Assembly: GCA_016699855.1 (NCBI GenBank)
Contig: CP064988.1
Coordinates: 2,384,501-2,448,500 of the forward strand
Length of the DNA stretch: 64,000 nt
DNA from: Rhodospirillales bacterium
GTDB lineage: Bacteria > Pseudomonadota > Alphaproteobacteria > Reyranellales > Reyranellaceae
Reading direction: 5' to 3'
Shown here: positions 1 through 8,290 of the stretch, in pieces
Numbering within the stretch: the stretch's first letter is position 1
Layout: every line of letters begins with the position of its first letter
Position numbers and translations under genes: made by a program
Notes under the pieces: model-generated
Seen by the model: the letters and a program-made list of their open reading frames with translations, nothing else
Databases searched by the model: none
Told to the model about the DNA's origin: nothing

Positions 1-561
1 CATGATCTGCATGCCGAGATAGGTGAAATCCCAGCGGCGCTCGGTCAGCGTCTGCTCGAGCAGCGCCTTCAGCGACGGCGTGATCGGATAGGCCAGGTTC
101 AGCTTCTCGTGCAGCAGGCGCTTGTAGACCTCGACGTGGCGCGCCTCGTCCATCACCTGCGTCGCGGCGTAGAACTTGGCGTTCATGTCCGGCACCGTGG
201 AGACGATCTTGGCGGTCGCGATCAGCGCGCCCTGCTCGCCGTGCATGAACTGGGAGATCGTGTGGGCCTGCAGGTTGCGCCGCAGCCACGCCTTCTCCTT
301 CGCGGTCATGCGGCGCCAGTAGTCGGTGTCGAAGATCGAGAGGGACTCGTCGTCGAGCCCCATCGGATTGTCGTCGTCGAGATCGAGCTTCCAGTCGATG
401 CGGACGTTGGCGTCCCACTGCTGCTTCTTGCCCTTGTCGTAGAGGTCGAGCAGCGCGGCCGAGCCGTCGTCGTACTCCCAGTTGAACAGCACCTCGGTCT
501 TGCCGTCGAAGTGCCAGCCGGTCATGTCGACCGGCAGGGCGTAGATTCGTGCTGAGGTCAT
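1..561 (-). CDS. Ferritin-like diiron protein (partial, runs off the left edge)
   Basis: This is the N-terminal 187 residues of a ribonucleotide-reductase-R2-like or ferritin-like diiron protein. The C-terminus lies outside the window. It carries the first glutamate ligand in MHGEQGAL and the first ExxH ligand pair in MDEARHVE. It is a close paralogue of the complete gene just upstream at 747-1814, with long identical stretches such as EQGALIATAKIV and RRWDFTYLGMQ-type segments. The ATG at 561 opens a protein that aligns from its first residues with that paralogue. An FNR-type box lies about 95 bases upstream, so expression under low oxygen is likely. The substrate cannot be told from sequence; an oxygenase-type diiron role is an inference. 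Confidence 0.85.
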   Translation of the reverse strand, partial: MTSARIYALPVDMTGWHFDGKTEVLFNWEYDDGSAALLDLYDKGKKQQWDANVRIDWKLDLDDDNPMGLDDESLSIFDTDYWRRMTAKEKAWLRRNLQAHTISQFMHGEQGALIATAKIVSTVPDMNAKFYAATQVMDEARHVEVYKRLLHEKLNLAYPITPSLKALLEQTLTERRWDFTYLGMQIM

Positions 562-649
562 GGGGCGTTCCTTCCGTGGCAGGACCGGCGGAATATGACG
601 GATGCGTCACTTTCGCCTGGAAGGAAACGGCAATGCCGGCGCGGGCTCT

Positions 650-663
650 TTGATCCAGATCAA
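650..663. promoter_or_regulatory. FNR/FixK-type box TTGAT-N4-ATCAA
   Basis: The sequence TTGATCCAGATCAA is a perfect match to the symmetric FNR/FixK/Anr consensus. It lies between the two diiron genes and about 95 bases upstream of the start at 561 on the minus strand. A class II arrangement (box centred 41.5 bases before transcription start) would give a leader of about 54 bases. It probably makes the left-hand diiron gene respond to oxygen limitation. Confidence 0.7.
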
Positions 664-682
664 AATCCGTCGCGCGCGCGCG

Positions 683-709
683 AAAAAGCGGCGGACTTCC
701 GTCCGCCGC
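683..709 (-). terminator. Rho-independent terminator downstream of the 747-1814 gene
   Basis: Read on the minus strand, a perfect 9-bp stem GCGGCGGAC/GTCCGCCGC with loop GGAA is followed by TTTTT. It sits 38 bases past the stop of the complete diiron gene, so the two paralogues are transcribed separately. Confidence 0.8.
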
Positions 710-746
710 CTGTTCCGTTCCGCGCGTCCGGCGGAGGGCGACGCCG

Positions 747-1814
747 CTACTGGGCGGCGATCTGCTCCTGGACGAACCGCTTCTTGTCGAAATCGTCGGC
801 GACCTTGAGGTCGTTCGCGAGGATCGCGGTGGCGTCGATCTTGGCGTACTCCATCACGTTCATGTCCTGCAGCGCCTTCTGCACCTTGGGACCGAACAGG
901 CCGATGTCCTTGAGGATCGGCACGATGCGGGTGAACAGGCGCGAGCGGAACGCCTGCATGACGCCGGAGTTGAAGGCGTACTCCATCAGCTTGTCGACCG
1001 GCAGGCCCGAGCGCATCCACACCTCGGCCTGGTTGAACCGGTCGCGCATGAAGTACAGCGCCTCGACGGCGAACTCCTCGCGCTCGTTGCGCTCGGCGTC
1101 GCTGAGGTGCGGGTAGTACTCGCGCAGCGCCAGGCGCCCGAACGTGACGTGGCGCGCCTCGTCCTGCATGACGTAGGCGTTTACCGAGCCGGCGAGGTTG
1201 TTCTTGGCGGTGTCGCGGATGCGCTGGAACGCGGCCAGCGCGAGGCCCTCGATCAGCACCTGCATGCCGAGATAGGTGAAGTCCCAGCGCTTGTCGCTCA
1301 GCGTCTGCTCGAGCAGGTTCTTCAGCGACTCCGTGATCGGATACGCCATCTTGAACTTCTCGTGGATCAGCCGCTTGTAGCTCTCGACATGGCGCGCCTC
1401 GTCCATCACCTGCGTCGCGGCGTAGAACTTGGCGTTCATGTCCGGCACGGTGTTGACGATCTTGGCGGTCGCGATCAGCGCGCCCTGCTCGCCGTGCATG
1501 AACTGGCAGATCGAATGGCACTGGAGGTTCCAGCGCAGGTCGATCTTCTCCTTCTCCGTCATCTTGTCCCAGAAGGGCGAGCCGAAGATCGGGATCGTCT
1601 CGTCGGACATGCCCATCGGGTTGTCCTCGAACAGCTCCTGCGACCAGTCGAGGCGGGTCGAGGCGTCCCACTGCTGCTGCTTGCCCTTCTCGTAGAGGTT
1701 CAGCAGATCGGCGCTGCCGTCCTCGTACTCCCAGTTGAAGTGCATCTCGGTCTGGCCGTTGAACTTCCAGTCCGTGATCTCGACCGGCAGCGTGTAGATC
1801 CTCTTGGTCGACAT
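747..1814 (-). CDS. Ferritin-like diiron protein (R2-like fold)
   Basis: A 355-residue protein with the full set of diiron ligands of the ferritin/R2 superfamily: E109 in HGEQ, E139 and H142 in DEARH, E189 in LIEG, and E219 and H222 in a second DEARH. The family includes ribonucleotide reductase small subunits and N-oxygenases. No large reductase subunit is nearby, so a stand-alone oxygenase or oxidase is more likely than nucleotide reduction (inference). The start at 1814 is preceded by GGGAGCGGGAACT, a good ribosome binding site; longer versions of the frame have no support. It is followed by its own terminator, and a second paralogue lies downstream at 1-561. Confidence 0.88.
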   Translation of the reverse strand: MSTKRIYTLPVEITDWKFNGQTEMHFNWEYEDGSADLLNLYEKGKQQQWDASTRLDWSQELFEDNPMGMSDETIPIFGSPFWDKMTEKEKIDLRWNLQCHSICQFMHGEQGALIATAKIVNTVPDMNAKFYAATQVMDEARHVESYKRLIHEKFKMAYPITESLKNLLEQTLSDKRWDFTYLGMQVLIEGLALAAFQRIRDTAKNNLAGSVNAYVMQDEARHVTFGRLALREYYPHLSDAERNEREEFAVEALYFMRDRFNQAEVWMRSGLPVDKLMEYAFNSGVMQAFRSRLFTRIVPILKDIGLFGPKVQKALQDMNVMEYAKIDATAILANDLKVADDFDKKRFVQEQIAAQ

Positions 1815-1991
1815 AGTTCCCGCTCCCTTCGCCGGTCCCGCGCGCCGGCGCTCGATTTGGCGGCGTGGGCCGCGACACGGAACGGCACAAACTTGACGCA
1901 CCGTTCACTTTGATGCCCGGACCTATAGCACGGGCCGTGCGTACTGTCAGGCGGAATCCCGGCGCCGCCCCCGGCGGGGGTCAATGGGCGT

Positions 1992-2681
1992 TCACGGCTG
2001 CAGGCGGTAGCCGCCCTTGTCGGTCAGCAGGATCTGCGCGTTGCCGGGATCCTTCTCGATCTTCTGCCGCAGCCGGTAGATGTGGGTCTCCAGCGTGTGC
2101 GTCGTGACGCCGGCGTTGTAGCCCCAGACCTCTCCCAGCAGCTGCTCGCGCGCCACCGAGCGCACGCCGGAGCGGTAGAGGTACTTGAGGATCGAGGTCT
2201 CCTTCTCGGTCAGGCGGACCTTCTTCTTGCCGCCCTTCTCCACCAGCATCTTGGAGGCCGGCTGGAACTCGTAGGGACCGATCTGGAGGACGGCGTCCTC
2301 GCTGCGCTCGTGCTGGCGCAGGTGGGCGCGCAGTCGGGCCAGCAGCACGTTGATCCGGAACGGCTTGGTGATGTAGTCGTTGGCGCCGGAATCGAGGCCG
2401 AGGATGGCGTCGGCGTCGGTGTCGGCCGCCGTCAGCATGATCACCGGCGCGCGCACGCCCTCGCGGCGCATCAGCTTGCAGATGTCGCGGCCGTCGGCGT
2501 CGGGCAGGCCGACATCCAGCAGCACGGCGTCGAACAGGTGCTTCTTGGCGGTCGACAAGCCCTCGGCGCCGGTGCCGGCCTGGACCGTCACGAACCCGTC
2601 GTAGAGCTCGAGCTGCTCCGCCAGCACGGCGCGCAGCGAGGCGTCGTCGTCGACGAGGAGGATCTTCTTGCCTTTGTTCAT
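1992..2681 (-). CDS. OmpR/PhoB-family response regulator
   Basis: A 229-residue two-component transcription factor. Residues 6-118 form the receiver domain: the acidic pair D12/D13, the phosphoacceptor D56 in LLDVGLPD, T84 and K106 in TKPF. Residues about 135-229 form a winged-helix DNA-binding domain ending in a THTLETHIYRLRQKIE-type recognition helix. The frame extends 40 residues upstream of MNKGKKIL, but that part is low-complexity and not family-like, so the start at 2681 is preferred. No histidine kinase is next to it, so it is an orphan regulator and its target genes are unknown. Confidence 0.9.
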   Translation of the reverse strand: MNKGKKILLVDDDASLRAVLAEQLELYDGFVTVQAGTGAEGLSTAKKHLFDAVLLDVGLPDADGRDICKLMRREGVRAPVIMLTAADTDADAILGLDSGANDYITKPFRINVLLARLRAHLRQHERSEDAVLQIGPYEFQPASKMLVEKGGKKKVRLTEKETSILKYLYRSGVRSVAREQLLGEVWGYNAGVTTHTLETHIYRLRQKIEKDPGNAQILLTDKGGYRLQP

Positions 2682-2882
2682 GTCGCTGTCCGGTGGCCGA
2701 GAGGCGAGGGAGGACGGGAACGGCGGCGGTACGCGCGGCGCGGCGCCGGCCGACGCCGGGCCGGGCAGGCCGAGGACGGAGACGAAACGGTCATCGGGCA
2801 TGTGTATACCATCACGGGATCGGACCCCGCCATGATGCGCCGGCTATCGCCGCCATGCCCGTCACGTCGCCTCACGTCCGCG

Positions 2883-3758
2883 TCACACCCCCATCAGGCC
2901 GAGGAGCGCCGGGCGCAGCTTCCCGTCGGGGTCGAACAGCCGGTCCACGATCGAGAAATGCTCGTCGCCGGGGGTCTCGAAGACCGCGCGCGGCGCGGCG
3001 CCCGCCGCCGTCAGCGCGGCGGCGTAGTCGCGGGTCTGGCGCACGAGTTCGGGCAGCTCGGCGGCGCCGACCGCCAGCACCACCGGCGGCGCGTCGCGCC
3101 TGACGTGCCGGATCGGACTCAGCGCGGCCGCCTCGGCGGCGTCCATGCGGCAGGCGGCGTTGAGATAGCTCAGCCGGATCGGTTCGAGGTCGTAGATGCC
3201 CGACAGCGGCAGCGCCCCGGCCAGCGCCGGCCGGTCGAACCCCCGCGCCCGCCAGTCGGTGTGCGCCAGCGACGCCGCGATATGGCCGCCGGCCGAGTGG
3301 CCCGCCACCACCAGCCGCGACGGATCGAGGCCGATCTCCGCCGCGTGGCGGTGCAGCCAGACGACGGCGGCGCGCGTCTGCTCGATCAGCGTCGTCATCG
3401 TGACGTCCGGGCACAGATCGTAGGTCGCGGCGATGTACAGGGCGCCGCGCGCGGTGATCGCCGGCGCCGGGAACGAGTAGCCGTCCTTGTGGTTGCCCTG
3501 CCAGTAGCCACCGTGGAAATACAGCAGCGCCGGACGGCCGGCGGCGGGCGCGTCGCCGGGCGGCCGGAAGATGTCCAGCCGCTGCCGCGGCGCCGGCCCG
3601 TAGGCGATGTCGAGCGCGCATGGCGTCGAGGCGCGCGCCGCGGCGCTCGCCGCCAGCCAGCGGTCGACCCGGCTCTGGAAGCCGGGCACGTGGGCGCGGT
3701 TGTTGTAGGCGGCGTCGAGCGCGGCCTGGTCGAAGTCGCGGTAGACGGGTCCGGTCAT
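2883..3758 (-). CDS. Alpha/beta hydrolase, kynurenine-formamidase-like esterase
   Basis: A 291-residue alpha/beta hydrolase. The oxyanion-hole motif HGGYW follows the second core strand. The nucleophile elbow is GHSAGG, and the catalytic histidine is probably in GDEHFS near the C-terminus. The N-terminal pattern (a YRDFDQ segment, then YNNRAHV) and HGGYW resemble the arylformamidase group that hydrolyses N-formylkynurenine. No other tryptophan-degradation gene is near, so the substrate is uncertain; carboxylesterase is the safe alternative. It is transcribed alone, away from ribA. Confidence 0.82.
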   Translation of the reverse strand: MTGPVYRDFDQAALDAAYNNRAHVPGFQSRVDRWLAASAAARASTPCALDIAYGPAPRQRLDIFRPPGDAPAAGRPALLYFHGGYWQGNHKDGYSFPAPAITARGALYIAATYDLCPDVTMTTLIEQTRAAVVWLHRHAAEIGLDPSRLVVAGHSAGGHIAASLAHTDWRARGFDRPALAGALPLSGIYDLEPIRLSYLNAACRMDAAEAAALSPIRHVRRDAPPVVLAVGAAELPELVRQTRDYAAALTAAGAAPRAVFETPGDEHFSIVDRLFDPDGKLRPALLGLMGV

Positions 3759-3910
3759 GGTCGATGCGCTCGCGGCTCGGAACGGGGTCGGCCACCCTAT
3801 CCGGCGCCGCGCCGGGGCTCCAGCGCCGCGGGCGGGCGGTCGTGCCGCCAGTCGGATCGACCCGGCCGGCGTCCGTGACTCGCCGCGCGCGGATCGCTAA
3901 AAGACCGGCC

Positions 3911-5086
3911 ATGTCCCTCGCCCCTTCGGATATCGAGACCGTCCCGGCCGAACCGCCCGTGTCGCTGGTGCCGGTCGAGCGCGCGATGGCCGAGCTGCGC
4001 CGGGGCGGCGTGGTGCTGATCCACGACGCCGACGGCGCCGCCGGTCTGGTGGTCGCCGCCGAGTCGTGCGGCGACGCGGCGCTGGCGCGCCTGCGCGGGC
4101 TGGCCAGCGACGCGCCGGCGCTGGTCACCACGCGCCGCCGCGCCGAGGCCGTCGGCATCGAGATTCCGCCGCACATCGCCGGCGGCATGGGCGCCGCCAA
4201 CAAGCCGGTGACGCTCGACCTTCCCGCGGGCGTGCCGGTCGCGGTGATCCTCGAGCCGACGGCCCCGGACCAGCGCGGGCACGTGGCGGCGCGCTACCTG
4301 TCGCGCCCGGTCGCGAGCCACGCGCCGGCGATCGCGGAGGCGGCGATCGAGCTGGCGAAGCTGGCGCGCCTGATGCCCGCGGTCGTCGTCGGCCCGCTGC
4401 CGCGCGACCGCCTGCGCGAATGGCGCGACTGGGCCGCGGCGCGCGACGCGCTCTACGTCGAGGCGCGCGACGTGCGCGGCTACGAGAAGGCGTCGGCCTT
4501 CGACCTGCGCCCGGTGGCCGACGCCCGGGTGCCGCTGGAGAACGCCGAGAACGCCCGCATCGTGGCGTGGCGGCCGCAGGACGGCGGCAAGGAGCACCTC
4601 GCCATCGTCGTGGGCGAGATCGACCCGACGCGGCCCGTGCTGATCCGCCTGCATTCGGAGTGCTTCACCGGCGACCTGCTGGGCAGTCTGCGCTGCGACT
4701 GCGGCGAGCAGCTGCGCGGCGCCATCGCCGAGATCGCGCGCGCCGGCTCCGGCGTGCTGCTGTACCTGGCCCAGGAGGGCCGCGGCATCGGCCTCGTCAA
4801 CAAGCTGCGCGCCTACCGCCTGCAGGACAGCGGCTTCGACACGGTCGACGCCAACGAGCAGCTCGGCTTCGAGTCGGACGAGCGGATGTACTGGCCCGCC
4901 GCCGTCATGCTGCGGCAGATGGGCATCGCCCGGGTGCGCCTGATGACCAACAACCCGGAGAAGATCGACCAGCTCGGCGACTACGGCATCGAGGTCGTGG
5001 AGCGCGTGCCGCACGTCTTCCCGGCCAACGGCCACAACGAGAAATACCTGCGCACCAAGGCGGAGAAGAGCGGCCATCTGCTCTGA
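3911..5086 (+). CDS. ribA: GTP cyclohydrolase II (riboflavin biosynthesis)
   Basis: A 391-residue protein that opens GTP in the first step of riboflavin synthesis. The C-terminal half is a canonical RibA: the zinc site HSECFTGD...RCDCG (C251, C262, C264), then the QEGRGIGL motif, and LMTNNPEKI near the end. The N-terminal 200 residues resemble a degenerate dihydroxybutanone-phosphate synthase domain, as in many alphaproteobacterial RibBA-like proteins; I do not see an intact RibB active site there. The ATG at 3911 follows directly on a long upstream open frame that shows no conservation. Two small unknown genes follow and may be co-transcribed. Confidence 0.92.
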   Translation: MSLAPSDIETVPAEPPVSLVPVERAMAELRRGGVVLIHDADGAAGLVVAAESCGDAALARLRGLASDAPALVTTRRRAEAVGIEIPPHIAGGMGAANKPVTLDLPAGVPVAVILEPTAPDQRGHVAARYLSRPVASHAPAIAEAAIELAKLARLMPAVVVGPLPRDRLREWRDWAAARDALYVEARDVRGYEKASAFDLRPVADARVPLENAENARIVAWRPQDGGKEHLAIVVGEIDPTRPVLIRLHSECFTGDLLGSLRCDCGEQLRGAIAEIARAGSGVLLYLAQEGRGIGLVNKLRAYRLQDSGFDTVDANEQLGFESDERMYWPAAVMLRQMGIARVRLMTNNPEKIDQLGDYGIEVVERVPHVFPANGHNEKYLRTKAEKSGHLL

Positions 5087-5129
5087 GCCGCGCCGCGCCG
5101 CGTCCGTCCCCTTCGAGGCCATCCCCGCG

Positions 5130-5582
5130 ATGATCAGCTTCCTCACCGATCTCGAGGCGCACGCGCAGGCCGCCGCCCGCCGCGAGGCGGACTACCGGAT
5201 GGAGGCGCGCGACCGGCTCGACGCGCTGGAGGCGCAGCGCGTCGCGGCCTACCGCCGCCTGAACCTGATGCGCGGCCTCTCGGCGGCGATGGGCGAGATC
5301 GAGGAGGCGGCGGCGGCCGTCGAGCGCGGCGTCGCCCACGTCTGCGGCGAGACCTCCTGGACGGACGCCGACGAGGGCGTGGCCGAGGTGCGCCAACGGC
5401 TGCTGCCCGTCGCCGAGGCGACGCTGGCTGCCGACCGGGCGCCGGCGGGAACGCCGCCGACCCAGGCGCCGACGCTGGCGTTGTCGGCGTTCGAGGCGTG
5501 GTACCGGGCCCGCTTCGGCGTCGAGTTCACGTCGCTGATGGCGCGCGACGCGCCGAGCTTCACGCCGGTCGTGGATTTCTGA
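5130..5582 (+). CDS. Hypothetical protein, helical N-terminus
   Basis: A 150-residue protein of no recognised family. The first 80 residues are rich in Ala, Glu and Arg with heptad-like spacing and are probably helical or coiled-coil. The C-terminal part contains a FEAWYRARFGVEF segment. It starts 43 bases after the ribA stop and ends one base before the next gene, so it looks like the middle gene of a three-gene unit. No signal peptide or membrane segment is seen. Confidence 0.6.
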   Translation: MISFLTDLEAHAQAAARREADYRMEARDRLDALEAQRVAAYRRLNLMRGLSAAMGEIEEAAAAVERGVAHVCGETSWTDADEGVAEVRQRLLPVAEATLAADRAPAGTPPTQAPTLALSAFEAWYRARFGVEFTSLMARDAPSFTPVVDF

Positions 5583-5583
5583 G

Positions 5584-5952
5584 ATGTCGGCGGCGTTCGA
5601 CGCATGGCTGCGCGAGACCTTCGCCAGCACGCGCGGCTTCACGGCGCTGCTGGTGCTGGTGCGCGCCGACGCCCGCACGATCTGGCCGCTGGGTTCGTCC
5701 TACGCCAACGTCATCGGCAACGAGCTGGAGTGGGGCGATTTCCGGCGCATGCTCGACGCGTCGAAGCTCGACTGGAACGCGGTCGCGATCTTCGCGGCGA
5801 CGGCCGAGGGCGGCGGGCCGTTGAGCGACGCGGAGGCGAAGAGCCGGCTGCGCGCGGCGCAGGAGCGCGTGATCGCCGACCACGCCGCCGTCAACGAGAG
5901 CGCGTTCTTCGACCGCAAGGGAAGGCCGCTGCGCCTCGACCCGGCGGATTGA
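5584..5952 (+). CDS. Hypothetical protein
   Basis: A 122-residue soluble protein of unknown function that begins immediately after the preceding stop codon, so translation is probably coupled. The sequence has a mixed alpha/beta character with a hydrophobic strand FTALLVLVRAD near residue 20. It contains no motif that I recognise. Codon use matches the neighbours. The convergent lipoyl-carrier gene ends 15 bases beyond it. Confidence 0.6.
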   Translation: MSAAFDAWLRETFASTRGFTALLVLVRADARTIWPLGSSYANVIGNELEWGDFRRMLDASKLDWNAVAIFAATAEGGGPLSDAEAKSRLRAAQERVIADHAAVNESAFFDRKGRPLRLDPAD

Positions 5953-5967
5953 TCCGCCACCGCGCGC

Positions 5968-6414
5968 TCACGCCGCGCCGCAGCCCTCGAAGCACGTCTC
6001 CGCCATCAGCGCCAGGAACGGCTCGACGGCCGCGTCGGCGCCGATCAGCGCCGCGCGCGCGGCCGGCGGGTCGTCGGCCGCCAGCACCACGAACCAGCCC
6101 TTGCCGTACATGTCGAGATTGAGCCAGCGCGGGTTCTCCATCAGGTCCTCGTTGCTCTCGACGATGGTGCCGGCGAACGCCACCTTCGCCGGCGACACCA
6201 GCTTGCCGGACTCGATGACGGCGCAGGCCTGCCCGGCGTCGAGATGCCGGTCGGCGCGGCGCGGCGTGGCGGCCACGATCTCGCCGGCCATGCCGACCGC
6301 GACCATGGTGCCGCCGACGCGGTAGCGGCCGTCGCCGAGGTCGCGGTACCACAGCATGTTGGCGACGTCGTAGAGCAGGTCGTCGGGCAGCAGGCAGCCT
6401 TTCACCGTCGCCAT
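5968..6414 (-). CDS. GcvH-like lipoyl-carrier protein, candidate LbpA-type
   Basis: A 148-residue single-domain lipoyl carrier. The hairpin with the modified lysine is visible as AVIESGKLVSP, with K71 as the lipoylation site. No other glycine-cleavage gene is present. The gene lies 10 bases after a DsrE-like gene and back to back with a lipoate ligase and the sox operon. In sulfur oxidisers with the sHdr pathway, dedicated lipoate-binding proteins of this size carry sulfur rather than glycine-derived groups. That role is inferred here, and no hdr genes are in the window. A CFEGC cysteine pair (C141, C145) at the extreme C-terminus is unusual for GcvH. Confidence 0.82.
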   Translation of the reverse strand: MATVKGCLLPDDLLYDVANMLWYRDLGDGRYRVGGTMVAVGMAGEIVAATPRRADRHLDAGQACAVIESGKLVSPAKVAFAGTIVESNEDLMENPRWLNLDMYGKGWFVVLAADDPPAARAALIGADAAVEPFLALMAETCFEGCGAA

Positions 6415-6424
6415 CGCGGCCTCC

Positions 6425-6802
6425 TCAGTAGGTCAGCACGCGGGTGTCGTCGGCCATCGCGGCCTCGACCATGTAGGCGGCGCCGACGAGGCCCGCGCAT
6501 TCCGGGATCAGCTCGTCGCGGTCGATGCCCAGCATGTCGAGGTTGGCGGCGCAGGCGAGGAAGCGCGCGCCGTGGCCGTGCGCCTCGCGGATGAAGTCGT
6601 GAACCGTGCGGCCGGAGCCGGCCTTCACCTCGATGCCGGCGGCGACGCCGCGGGCCATCAGCCTGCCGGCGGCGCCGGTGCAGATGACCTCGACCTTGTA
6701 GTCCATCGCCGCCGCCACGGCGGCCTGGTACAGCGGCGCGCCGAGCTCCGCCGGATTGCGCGGGTCGCTGTTGATCATGATGATGGTCAGCCGGTTCGCC
6801 AT
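6425..6802 (-). CDS. DsrE/DsrF-family sulfur-relay protein
   Basis: A 125-residue protein with the DsrE fold. It has an N-terminal strand RLTIIMINSD, a glycine-rich turn, and a conserved cysteine in ARFLACAANLDMLG, with a second Cys in IPECAGLVGAA. DsrE-type proteins accept and hand on persulfide sulfur. Its position between a lipoyl-carrier gene and the sox cluster supports a role in cytoplasmic sulfur transfer. The start at 6802 (MANRLTII) is chosen because the longer frame adds 16 unconserved residues. It runs divergently from the lipoate ligase gene, with 46 bases between starts. Confidence 0.78.
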   Translation of the reverse strand: MANRLTIIMINSDPRNPAELGAPLYQAAVAAAMDYKVEVICTGAAGRLMARGVAAGIEVKAGSGRTVHDFIREAHGHGARFLACAANLDMLGIDRDELIPECAGLVGAAYMVEAAMADDTRVLTY

Positions 6803-6848
6803 GGCGCGACAATCGCCGCTTCCGGACGGATCGACAAGGGACGCGGGC

Positions 6849-7961
6849 ATGGACGCGATCAGGGTGGTCGATTGCGGCGTCGCGCCGCCGGCGCGCTGCG
6901 AGGCCCAGTACCATGGCCTCTCCGCGGTTTGGCGGCCGGGCGACCGGCCGATCGTCGCCCTGGCCCGCCCATCGGCGCCCTATCTCTGCGTCGGCGCCAG
7001 CCAGGATCCGGCCGTCGAGCTCGACCTGCCGCTCTGCCGCGCGCGCGGCTGGCCGGTGTTCCGCCGCGCGCTCGGTGGCGGCGCGATCTACCTCGACGGC
7101 GGTCAGCAGTTCTTCCATTTCATCCTGCCGCGCCGCGCCATGCCGCGCGATCCGCCCGCGCTGTACGCGCGCCTGATGTCGCCGGCGCTCGCGGCCTTCG
7201 GCGATTTCGGCGTCGCCGCGTCGTTCGCGCCGCCCGGCGATCTGCGTGCCGCCGGCCGCAAGATCGGCGGCGTCACCGCGGGGATCGTCGGCGAGGCGCT
7301 CGTGGTGGGCAGCAGCTTCATCGCGACGTTCGACACCGCGGCGATGGCCGACGCCATCGCGGCGCCGTCACCGGCGTTCCGCGCCGGGCTCAGGAAGGCG
7401 CTCGACGACAACATGACGACGCTCTCCCGGCTGCTCGATCCCGTGCCGGCGCTCGACGCGGTGAAAGTGGCGTTCCTGCGCCATCTGCAGACGGCTTACG
7501 ACGCGGTCGTCGAGCCGTCGACGACGACGGCGCCGGAGGACGATGCGATCGCGGCGTACGAAGCCCGGCTGTCCGACGCCATGCCCGAGGTGGAACACGC
7601 CAGGCGGCTGACGCCGGGCGGCGTGCGCGTCACCGCCGGCCGGCATCTGACCGAGGCGGAGCATCGTTGCGCCGGCGGGCTGATCCGGGTGCGTCTGCTC
7701 GAGCACGACGGGCGAATCGAGGAGCTGACTCTCGGGGGCGACGCGGCCCGGGCCCCGGAGGACCGCCTGGCCGCGCTGGCGACGGCGCTGGTCGGATGCC
7801 GGCTCGACGACGGCGGGTTCGGGGCGGCGGTCGAGCGGGAGCTCGACCGCCTCGATGTGACCATCGACGGCGTCGACGGCCGCGACGTCGCCAGAGCGGT
7901 CGAGGCGGCCTACGCCGGGGCGCGCCGCCGACGCTTGGGCGGGGCCGGCGGCGGGCAGTAG
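6849..7961 (+). CDS. Lipoate-protein ligase A-like protein
   Basis: A 370-residue ligase that would attach lipoate to a carrier protein. The catalytic domain shows the RRALGGGAIYLD motif (family RRxxGGGxVxHD) and the lysine motif GRKIGG. The C-terminal region, from about residue 250 (LTPGGVRV onward), matches the accessory lipoate-ligase domain, so this is a full-length rather than split enzyme. AGGGA-type spacing (AAGGGACGCGGGC before the ATG at 6849) supports this start. Its likely client is the GcvH-like protein encoded back to back at 5968-6414. The last 52 bases overlap the convergent repressor gene. Confidence 0.85.
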   Translation: MDAIRVVDCGVAPPARCEAQYHGLSAVWRPGDRPIVALARPSAPYLCVGASQDPAVELDLPLCRARGWPVFRRALGGGAIYLDGGQQFFHFILPRRAMPRDPPALYARLMSPALAAFGDFGVAASFAPPGDLRAAGRKIGGVTAGIVGEALVVGSSFIATFDTAAMADAIAAPSPAFRAGLRKALDDNMTTLSRLLDPVPALDAVKVAFLRHLQTAYDAVVEPSTTTAPEDDAIAAYEARLSDAMPEVEHARRLTPGGVRVTAGRHLTEAEHRCAGGLIRVRLLEHDGRIEELTLGGDAARAPEDRLAALATALVGCRLDDGGFGAAVERELDRLDVTIDGVDGRDVARAVEAAYAGARRRRLGGAGGGQ

Positions 7962-8254
7962 ATCGCGGCCAGCGTCTCGATCACCCGCGCGGCGTCGCGA
8001 TCGGCGACGCGGTAGTAGATCGTCTGGCCGGCGCGCCGGGTGGCGACGATCCCGGCCGCGCGCAGCCGCGCGAGGTGCTGGGACACGGCCGACTGCCCGA
8101 GCCCGACGGCGTCGGCGAGCTCGCCTACGGAACGCTCGCCTTCCGCCAGCGCGCACAGGATCATCAGCCGCCGCTCGTTCGCGAGCTCCTTGAGCAGGCG
8201 CGTGGCCGTCGCCGCGCGCCCGGCGAAATCCTGGGGATCGATCCCGTCGAGCAT
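7910..8254 (-). CDS. ArsR-family persulfide-sensing repressor (SqrR/SoxR/BigR type)
   Basis: A 114-residue winged-helix repressor. It has the two cysteines that define the SqrR/BigR/SoxR group: C34 in LMILCAL and C100 in AIYCPP. They are 66 residues apart, the same distance as C41 and C107 in Rhodobacter capsulatus SqrR, where they form a tetrasulfide bridge. The recognition helix lies in GQSAVSQHLARLR. It is divergent from the sox operon across a 195-base gap that holds a palindromic site. It should repress the sox genes until reactive sulfur species appear. Confidence 0.88.
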   Translation of the reverse strand: MLDGIDPQDFAGRAATATRLLKELANERRLMILCALAEGERSVGELADAVGLGQSAVSQHLARLRAAGIVATRRAGQTIYYRVADRDAARVIETLAAIYCPPPAPPKRRRRAPA

Positions 8255-8290
8255 GACGTTCCGTTCTTCCTGGGTGTGGACGACGGCGCT

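Noticed and set aside
1815..1991. A second FNR-like site upstream of the complete diiron gene (TTGACGCACCGTTCA)
   Set aside because: The half-sites do not match the TTGAT-N4-ATCAA pattern and the spacing is wrong.
5968..6414. Plain annotation as glycine cleavage H protein (gcvH)
   Set aside because: No gcvT or gcvP is nearby, and the neighbours are sulfur-relay and lipoate-ligase genes beside sox. A sulfur-dedicated carrier fits better, although sequence alone does not prove it.
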